Positions 22,501 through 31,500 of a stretch of 33,428 bases of DNA are shown piece by piece. The notes beneath the pieces were generated by a model, which was not told the origin of the DNA, did no database searches, and saw only the letters and a list, made by a program, of their open reading frames with translations. The translations under genes were made by a program, and so were the position numbers. This DNA comes from Verrucomicrobia bacterium UBA3214 (lineage in GTDB: Bacteria > Verrucomicrobiota > Kiritimatiellia > RFP12 > UBA1067). The stretch covers positions 8,346-41,773 of the forward strand of contig DEWI01000063.1 in NCBI GenBank assembly GCA_002363575.1, given 5' to 3'. The number at the start of each line of letters is the position of its first letter. The stretch's first letter is position 1.

Positions 22501-25500
22501 TCGGCATCGGAATTCGCGTCCCACGCATAGCGCGTGGAGAAGCTCTTGCCCTGCTCGTCCTCCCAGGTGTCTTCCATGAAGTCGTGGTCGGTGAAGATGG
22601 AGCCGGCGTAGAGCTGGCCGATGCGGAAGAAGTAGTCGCTGTCGTAGCGGGTCGCGCTCTTCGCCTTGATCGGCGAGAATGTCGCGCCGAGCGAGAAGAC
22701 TTCGCTGAGCAGATACTCCGTGTAGTTCGACAGGCCGTCGTTGTCGTCGTCGGCCGCGGCGTCGCCCTTGACGCCGTAGAGATCGGCCCACCAATCGACG
22801 AGGCCGTTGCCGTCGAGATCCTCGATGTCGCGGTAGGCTTCGTTCACGGCCTTCGTAGGCAGCATGCCCGCGGCGAGATCGCGTATGTACGCCTCGTAGG
22901 CGGTCATGGACGCGCCGTTGCGCGTGACTAGCGTCTCGGGCACGAGTTCGCCCTCCGGGCTGTATGCGGACTTCGCATAGCCTTCCCACCAGTCCGGCAG
23001 ATCGTTGGCGTTGAGGTCGTCGCCCGTCTCCTGCCAGGCGGATTCCGGGCCCTGGCCGTCCCAGTAGGAATCGCCGCGCTTGGCGTATGCGGAGCCGATC
23101 GGCACGAGGTCGGTGGTGCCGTAGAAGCCGAGGCGGTAGTCCCAGAGGAACTGCATCCAGCCGGTGTTCGCGTTCTTCACGCTGTTCGTGGAGGTCTCGA
23201 TATCGAAGCCGTCGGAGAGGACGTAGTACTTGTTGTACGCGTAGGAGTCCTCGAAGCCGAGCGTCGCGACGTTGTATGGATTCATCGCGTTGGCGATGGA
23301 GAACTTCTCGAGTTCGTGGAAGGAGGCGGGCGTGTAGCCGGCGTAGTTCTCGCTCCAATAGACGCTGTCGCGCAGCATACCGGAGATTCTCGGCAGGTGG
23401 CCGATCATATTCTCGATCCACGGCACCACGTAGGACGAAGTGTATGCAGAGTTCTTCACAACCGAGTTCGTCTGGATCGCATTCCACCAGCCGACCTTGA
23501 CCTGCTCCTCGAGAGGCGAGCCGGTATCCGGGTTGCGCACGGCGTCGAGAACGTTCGCGGCGAAGCCGCTAGGCTCCTGGCGCACGTACGCCTTGTCTGT
23601 CGCGCCGGGCAGCGTGCCCATGTCGTAGTACTGCACGAGTTCGGCGGGGAGCACATCGTTCGCGGTGTTGGCGTTGCGCACGGCGCCGTCGCGCCATTTC
23701 GCGTACGTCTCAAGACGCATGAGATTGACCTGCTCGCGCGTATATGTCGTGTTGTACGCGGACGCGATTTCCGCGGCCGTGCGCGCGCCGTCCCACGCGC
23801 GGACTTCGGCGATGCGGCCCTTGTAGAAGTCCGCGCCGATTTCATCCCAGCTCGTGGCGGCGGCGGCGGACGCGGCGCTGAACGCGCCCGGGCCTGTCGC
23901 GCGGGCGCCGAGGATGGTGACGGAAGGCACGATGCGGTACATATTGACCGGGAAGTAGCGGCGGGCCTGCGGATTCTGCAGGAAGAACGTGACGCCGTTG
24001 GCGGGCGCGAGCGTGGAATCCAGGCTGGTTTCGCGCTTGCCGTTGCGGTAGAGCGTTAATGTCGCGCCGTCGTATGTGGCGGCGACGTGCACCCATTCGC
24101 CGGGTTCGACGGTCTGGCCGGTCACGCGAGTCGAAAGCTCCGTGGAGTTTTGAGTCTCCGCGAAGATCTGGCCGTTCTTGTCGATGCCGAGCGCGAAGTT
24201 CATGCGCACCACGGCGTTCGTCTTGTCGGACGACGCATCCCAGGACTCGAGATCCCAGACGGCGTAGTTGGACGCGCGGCTCACGATATACTGGTCGGCG
24301 CCGTTGGCCGGCTCTTCCGGCTGTATCCAAGCTTCGATCGTGAACTGCCTGAAGAAGTCGCTGCCGTTCATGACGCGGTGCGCCGGCATGTAGGAGATGG
24401 CGGCGCCCTTGTCGTCCTTGCCGCCGAACCAGATGCTCTGGCGGTGCGCGGGATCGCTGAAGTCGATCGGGTCGGAGTTCTTGCGCATGAGGCTCTTGAC
24501 CTCTCCGGAATCCGTGCGCCAGTCGTTGTCGGTGTCGAAACCTTCATTCTGCTCGAACGACGCCAGGTACGGCAGGGCGCCGCAATCCCAGGCAAGCTGG
24601 AGATTGTAGAGCGAAAGCGACGCAAAGTCCAGGAAGTTCGTGGAGGCTGCCATCGAAGTGCGCACGCCGACGATCTCGTTGCGGTAGTAGAGCTTCGTGT
24701 AGGACGGGCTTCTGGCAACGCTGTAGTAGCCGTTCGTCACCACCGATGTCGTGATGCGGTCGATCTTGCGCTGCGGCACGCCGTTCTTGAATTCGTAGAG
24801 CGGGTTGCCCGCGGCGTCGCTGAGATAGTTGGTCGTGACCGTCTCGGCGACGATCGCGATTTCCTCGATCGGATGCGTCGCGTCGGTCATCCACAGCGGC
24901 GTAGGATCGGAGTGCGTCGTGGAAGGCGACGAGATGTTGGCGAGGATGGACTCGTCGTAGTTCCTGAGGCCGTCGCCGTCGGCGTCGCATTCGGGCGTGC
25001 CCATCATCCACGGGAAGCGCACGGGATCGTAGGGCGGGATTTCCTGCGAATCCCAGCTCCAGCCTATCCAGCCGTTGCGCCAGACGGAAATGCTCGCGGA
25101 GGCGTTGCGCGCGATGACGTCGCCGTCGATATCGCCGAGGCTGTCGCCCGGAGTGCCGAGAAGCGGGTTGAGGCCGTGGAAGAGTTCGTAGTAGTCGTCC
25201 ATGCCGTCGAGGTCGGTATCCCAGAAGCGCGGATCGGTGCCGAAGTACTTGAGATTGTCGAGGTTCTCTTCGCGGCTGATGAAGTGCTCGTTGTAGAGCG
25301 TCGTGTCCATCACGACCATCTTCTTGTTCACGAGCATCGGGAACCAGTTCGTCGTGTTCGTATCGGGATCGACGTATCTGTAGCGGGCATAGTACGTCTT
25401 GACGCCGTCGTCGTCTTCCACCACCGTGGGCATGCCGGTGTAGGTGAGCGACTCGTCGCCTTCGTACGTCCAGATCGGCAGGCCGTTTTCGTCCTGATCC

Positions 25501-28500
25501 TGGACTTCATACCCGTTGGCCTCCATGATCTCGCCGACGATCGTCTGCGGCGGGAGCATGTAGCGGTTGTAAACGCCGCCGGCCGCGCCTGCGTAGTCCC
25601 AGGTTTTCGGAGGCGCGGCGAAATATCCCAGCTTGCTCAGGTAGTCGGGATTCTCGGCGACGAACGCGGCGAAGTTAGGATAGCCGGCTTCGACGAGGAT
25701 ATCCGTCTTGGAGACCGGGATGGGGTCGATGTAGGAGATGGCGAGGTAGCCCTTGTCGCCGTTCCACGCGCCCTGCTCGTATTCGCCGGTGCGCCTGTTG
25801 AAGGCGGGCGAGTCGCGGCCGAGGAGCGGCGTCTTGTTGTCGTCGTAGCGAAGGTGGCGCATGGCCTGGACCATGTATTCCTGCCAGTTCTGGAGGCCGT
25901 CGCCATCCCAATCGTAGTCTGGCTCGCCGACGGCCTGCGAAGTCGTGGCGTCGCGTACGGTCGGGTCCATGCCCATCATGATGTGATAGACCTGCTCGCC
26001 CTCGTTGGTGTACGTGTGGTTGCCGGCCTTGACGGCCGCGCGGATGTCGTCGTAGATGCCGGCGTACGGCGCGGTGGTGGTCTTGAAGCTGTTGGTCGCG
26101 ATTTCGTTGTTCACGAACACGAGGCCGGCGTACTGGCGCTCCCACGGGTCGGGAAGGCCGTCGAGATCGGTATCGATCGAGCACGGGTTCATGCCGCCGC
26201 CGCCGATCGAGTTGCTGCCGCCGTCGCTGGGATTGCCGTAGATGGCGCGGTAGTTGACGGTGCGCGTGATGGTCTGGCCCCAGCGGTTGATGGTGTAGAG
26301 CCCGGACCAGCTCTGCGCGCCTTCGGTGCCGTCCTTGATGCCGTCGCCGTCGGTGTCCTTGTCGCGCGGATCGGTCGGGAAGAACTTGTTGAACCAATTG
26401 ACGTTTACGCTGGTGGCGACCGAAGGATGGTTGGTGTAGATCGTCGGGCAGCCGGCATATACGCCGCAAGTGTCGGTGCCGGCGTATTCGCGCAGCACGG
26501 TATCGAGGCCGTCGCGGTAGTCGTCGTTGTCGTGGATCATCGGCCAGACCGTGCCCCTCTCGCGATAGAGCGCGTCGCCGTTCGGCATCGGGATCGTCCA
26601 GCTGATGTTCGGGTTGATGCCGATGTAGAGTTCCCAGCCGTCCGGCACGCCGTCGGCGTCGGTATCGGCGCCGTGGCCGGCCTTGAAGATGGTTTCGAGA
26701 TTGCCGAAGACGGCGCTGTCGAATGCGGCGTTCGGGTTGGTGGTGCCTGCGCTTATGATCGCGCGTATCGTCGTCTTGCCCGCGGCGAGATCGGCGAGAT
26801 CCTTGGCGAGGTCGCGAAGGCCGACGGAGTAGCGGTACTTCAGCAGGCGGAATTCATCGATCGCCGTGTACTTGGCGGTATTGACGGGCTTGCCGGCCGC
26901 GACGGGCGAGCCGTCGCGCTCCCAGCGGGAGGTGAGCGAAAGCGCGCCGTTGTCGCCGCCATGCCACCAGCCGGTGCGCGGATCGAAGCCGAAGTAGTTG
27001 TGGACCTGGTGATGGAAAAGCGTGACCGTGTTGGTCGCGACGCCCTTGGAGGGATCGAAGACGACCGTCTGCTCCTTCGCAAAGCGCTCGACGTAATTGG
27101 CCGTATCCTCCGAGGGGATGAGCCAGCCGCCGTTGAAACGCACGACGCGGAAGCCCGTGCCTTTCACGGTCTGCGCAGGCCGCACGGGCACGATATTGCC
27201 GGAAGCGGGGTCTTCGATCGTGTAATCCTCGGTGAAGATCCAGTATGTGCCGTTCGTCGCGGTGAAGATGCGCGTGAACATGCCGAGCGGATCGCCCGCG
27301 TCCGCCTTCCAGACGGCAAAGGCGTCGTCGTCGCCGTTCATCGCGCCGTTGGCGCCGCCGGCGGCGGAGAGCGGATTGATGTTGTACATCACCTCGTAGA
27401 GGTCGCTGAGGCCGTCGCCGTCGCTGTCCCAGTCGATGGGGTTGGAGCCGATGAGGAATTCCTCGATGTCGTAGATGCCGTCGTTGTCGGTATCCTGGCT
27501 GTCCCAGCTTCTGGCGATGTTCGGGTTGTAGAGCGAGGCGATCGTATCCGTGGAGATGACGGTGGAGTGGTTCTCGATATCTTCGAGCATGAACTTGCGC
27601 CCGGTCATCGGCTCGTCGCCCGCGCCCACGACGGCGCAGTACCACATGTAGTACTCGTAGCCGTCGGGCATGCCGTCGCCGTCGGTGTCGTCGATGGTCG
27701 GATCGGTGCGGTTTTCGACGGTGAAGCCCCATGTGCCCGTCCTCTCGTAGCCTGCCCATGTATAGTCGATATACTGGCGGGCGAGCGCCTGCTGCTCGGC
27801 GTATTTGCCGTTGGTGTCGATCCTTGAGAGGAAATTGGCAAAGTCGATTTCGTCGAGGCCGTAGGCGTCGGTGATGTTATAGCCTGCGTACTCGGCGCCG
27901 GTGTTCGCGTTCGTCGCGGTCGTGACAATGTTGGTGGCGTAGATGGCGGCATCGGGGTTGGTCGTGTCCGCCCCCACTGGCCAGTAGCGGCGAATCCATG
28001 CGTTCACCTGGTTGGTGACAACGTTGCCGTCCCAATCGATTTCCTCGCGGTCGATGGTCTGGATTTCGGACGTGACCGGCTCCATGCGGTACATGATGTC
28101 GCCGGAAGCGCCGGCCGCGCCGTTGTAGTACGTCGCCGCAAGGAGATTGGTGATGATTTCAAGCTCCTTCTCCTCGTTGATGTAGCTGAAGACGACCAGC
28201 TCTTCGCCGTTGTAAACCTTGCGAAGGAGCGCGGCGCGGCGCTCGAGTATCCTGCGCATCAGCGCCTTCTTCTCGTTCGTGGTAAGCTCCAGCTCGGAAA
28301 TCCAGCCGTACTTGACGCGCTCGTCGCGCGAGCGCTGGAACATGCCGAAGTTGAGGCCGTCGCCGTAGCCGCGGATTTCCGTGCGCGCGGAGAAAGGCAG
28401 GCCTCTCGTCACCCAGTTGCTGACCGCGCCCGGGATGATGCCCTGCGAATTGACGCTGGAAAGCGCCGGCAGATAGTCCTCGTCGTCGTTCACGGCGGCC

Positions 28501-31500
28501 ACGGAGACGATTTCCGCGCCTGCGCCGTCGGAGGCTGCCAGAGCACCGCCCGCCCAACCGGCGTATAGCGCGAAGAAGTCCGGGACGCCGTCGCCGTTGA
28601 TATCGCCCATGTTGTCGTAGATGCTGTGTTCGCGGGAGAACACGGCTTCGACATACGTATCGGCATAGCCAGATTCAGGGTCCTGCTGATCCATCTTCTC
28701 GCGTGCGAGATTCACCTTGGCGGTGTTGATGACGTTCGTGCCCATCTGCGGCGAGACTGTCGCGGTGTACGTCGTGCCGCCGGGTTCCTCGGAGAAGAGC
28801 CAGGCGTAGAAGAAGCTGTCGTAGTAGTTGTCGGTATCGGAATACCTGTAGAAGCCGGAGTCGGGCTTCTTCGCGTTGTGCGCGTGCGCGCCGGCTGCCG
28901 TGAGCCAGACATCGCCTTCGCCTGCCAAGGTGCCGTCGTCGGCGCCGTCGGAGACGAGATAGCCGTAGGCGAAGACGTTGGCCGTGGAGGCGGACTTGTC
29001 GTACGTCCAGTCGATCCAGAAGTTCTTGGCGCTTTCGAAGGTGCCGCCGGTGGCGAACGTGCGCCCGGAGCCTGCGCCGTCGAGCGCGGCGTACTTCGCG
29101 GAAATCGGTATGGCGGTGTTGCCGCCCGAGGGCCAGCCCGCGGCCGTCGTCAAGCTCTTGACGATTTGCGGCGCGTAGTAGTACGCGGCGGAATCCCAGA
29201 CGCCGCCGTCCTTGTCGCGGAAGTGGATGTACAAGCGCGCCGCCGCCGTCGCAGACAGGAACTGCGGAGTGATTTCGCCGGACGCATTCGCGCTGGTGGC
29301 GAAGAAGTTCGTCTTGACCACGTTGTCGCCTTCGACATAGACGAAGACGCCCTTGCCGGTGTGGTCGGCGCCGCCCCAGTTGATGGTCCACTCCTTCGCG
29401 GTGTCAAGATCCATCGCGACGTCGGAAACGGCCCACGGGAGGTTGTTTTCGCGGCTGAGCGGCGTTGTCGCCCACGAGTTGGTGCCGACGTAGTTTTCCG
29501 CCGTGTGCATGGCGGAGAGCGCGGGCGCCGGCGCTTCGTTTTCGACGTTGAGCGGAAGCGCGAGCGCACCGGCGATGTAGTATTCGCTGGCGGTCTTGCC
29601 GCCTGTCGTGGGCAGAACGGTATCGCTGGCCATCGTGGCGGTGACGGTGAAGCCGCGCGTGCGCGAGTACGCGGCGGTGCTGCCGCTCGTCGAGCTGCCG
29701 TCGAGCTTCGCGGGGTCGATATAAAGCTGGACGGCGGAGCGGGCGCGCGTGAACTTCACGATATACGTACTTTCGGTGGTGTCGGCGGGGTCGAGCGCAA
29801 CGCTGCCGTCGGAAGGAATCACGAAGGAGAGGTTGCCGCCCTTCGTATTGGCCATGCGGCCGACTACGACCTTGACCTCGAGTTCGGTGTTGCCGGGAAG
29901 CGCCGCGTCCCACCATGTATTCGAGACGACGATGTAGGCGTTCTCTTCGCTTTCCTTGATCGCGTTGCCGAAGATCGTATCGCCGGTCGTCACGGAGAGC
30001 TGCGGATTGTCGATGATCTCGAAATCCTTTTCAATCATCGCCTTCGCCGCCTCGTCCGTCCAGATGCGGAGTTCGCGGATCGACGCCGGGAGCGTGGAGT
30101 ACTTCGCATCGAGCGCCGCGTAGTCGTCCTTGTCGAGGATCTGCGCGCGCACCGTCCACTTGCCGGCCGTCATGGCCATCGCCGGCGAAGCCGCGGCCGG
30201 GTTGAAGAACGCCGTTGCGAGAGTATCGTCGTTGGGATTGCCCACGACGACCCAGGAGTTGGAGACCGTGGCGGTGTCGGTCTTCTGCACGAACGTCCAG
30301 CGCGTGCGGAAGTTGTTGGCGAGATCCCACTTCGTATCGTCGGCGACGATGCGGAAGGAGCGCACCGGGCCTTCGACGAAGCTGTCGCCTTCGTTGAACT
30401 CGACGAGATTCTCGCTCGCGTCGTACATCATGATGTCCGGATAGGTCGTGTACGCCGCAGAGACGTTGGAGGCAAGAAGCGTGAACGTGCCCGCCGGGAA
30501 TGCGGTCTGCACCGCAGCAGCGTCCCACGTGGCGCTGGAGGAGGCTACGACGGCGAAGGACCATGCCGAGGACGCCGAAGGATTGTCGAGCGCGGTGAAT
30601 GTCGCGGTCGCTTCGCTTTCGTCTGCGGGGATCTTTATGCCCGTGGCGGAGTCGAGAGTATCGGCGCAGACGATGAAGGGAGCATCGGAGAATTTGCCTC
30701 CGGCGATGTCTGTGTCGTTGGTATTGACGAGATAGACCCAGTAGTCGGCAGTCTGGGTATCCTGCAGGCGGACGGTAAGCTGGATGGGCGTGCCTTCGGT
30801 GACGGTGCAGTTGGCCGTCATGCCGCCGCTGCCGTCCGGCACGAGAGCTTCGACATCGTCGGTGCCGACGGTTATGCCCTCGAGAGCGGCGAACGTCTTG
30901 ACGCCGCTGACCGGCGAAACGACGCAAAGCGCGCTCGCGGTGTGGTTCGTGGAAGTATAGGTGATTGCGGGGTAGTTGCCGGAGGCATCGACGAGCCTGC
31001 CTTCGCCGTCGAGCGAGAGGCCGGCGATAGTCTGGTGGTCGGCATTCTTGGTGGAATTGGAGAGCGCCGCATCCTCGAAGAACCACAGCGTGTAGTCGTT
31101 GGCGTCGGCGTCGGCGACGGCGTCGGCGAAGCGCACGAGGAGTTCGGTCGGGCGGTTCTTGACAGGCGCGCCGACGAATTCGGGAGCGGCGGGGAACTCC
31201 GCCTTCGCCTTGATATTCAGCGGGGAAGTCGCGACAGGTTCAGCGAGATAATCGTCGCCGTTCTGATCGACCACGTCGAAGTCGAAATTGACGACGGTGG
31301 AGTTGCCGTCCGTCCTCAGCGCGTAGATGTAGAGCGTGCCGCCCGCGGAGGAGCCTTCGGAGACCGTGAGAGAGAGCGTCGTGTCGGCGTTGTTCGGCAG
31401 CGACATGCCGCTCGCCGTCGTCGTGCTGAGGCGGATGTAGTCGCGCCAATCGGCCGTATCGTCGCCCTTGATGCTGGGCTTGACGACGATCGTGACGGTG

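Noticed and set aside
24087-27827. Very long plus-strand open frames opposite the giant gene
   Set aside because: Their products are Val/Arg/His/Asp-rich without domains. They arise because the high-GC codon use of the giant gene removes stops on the other strand.
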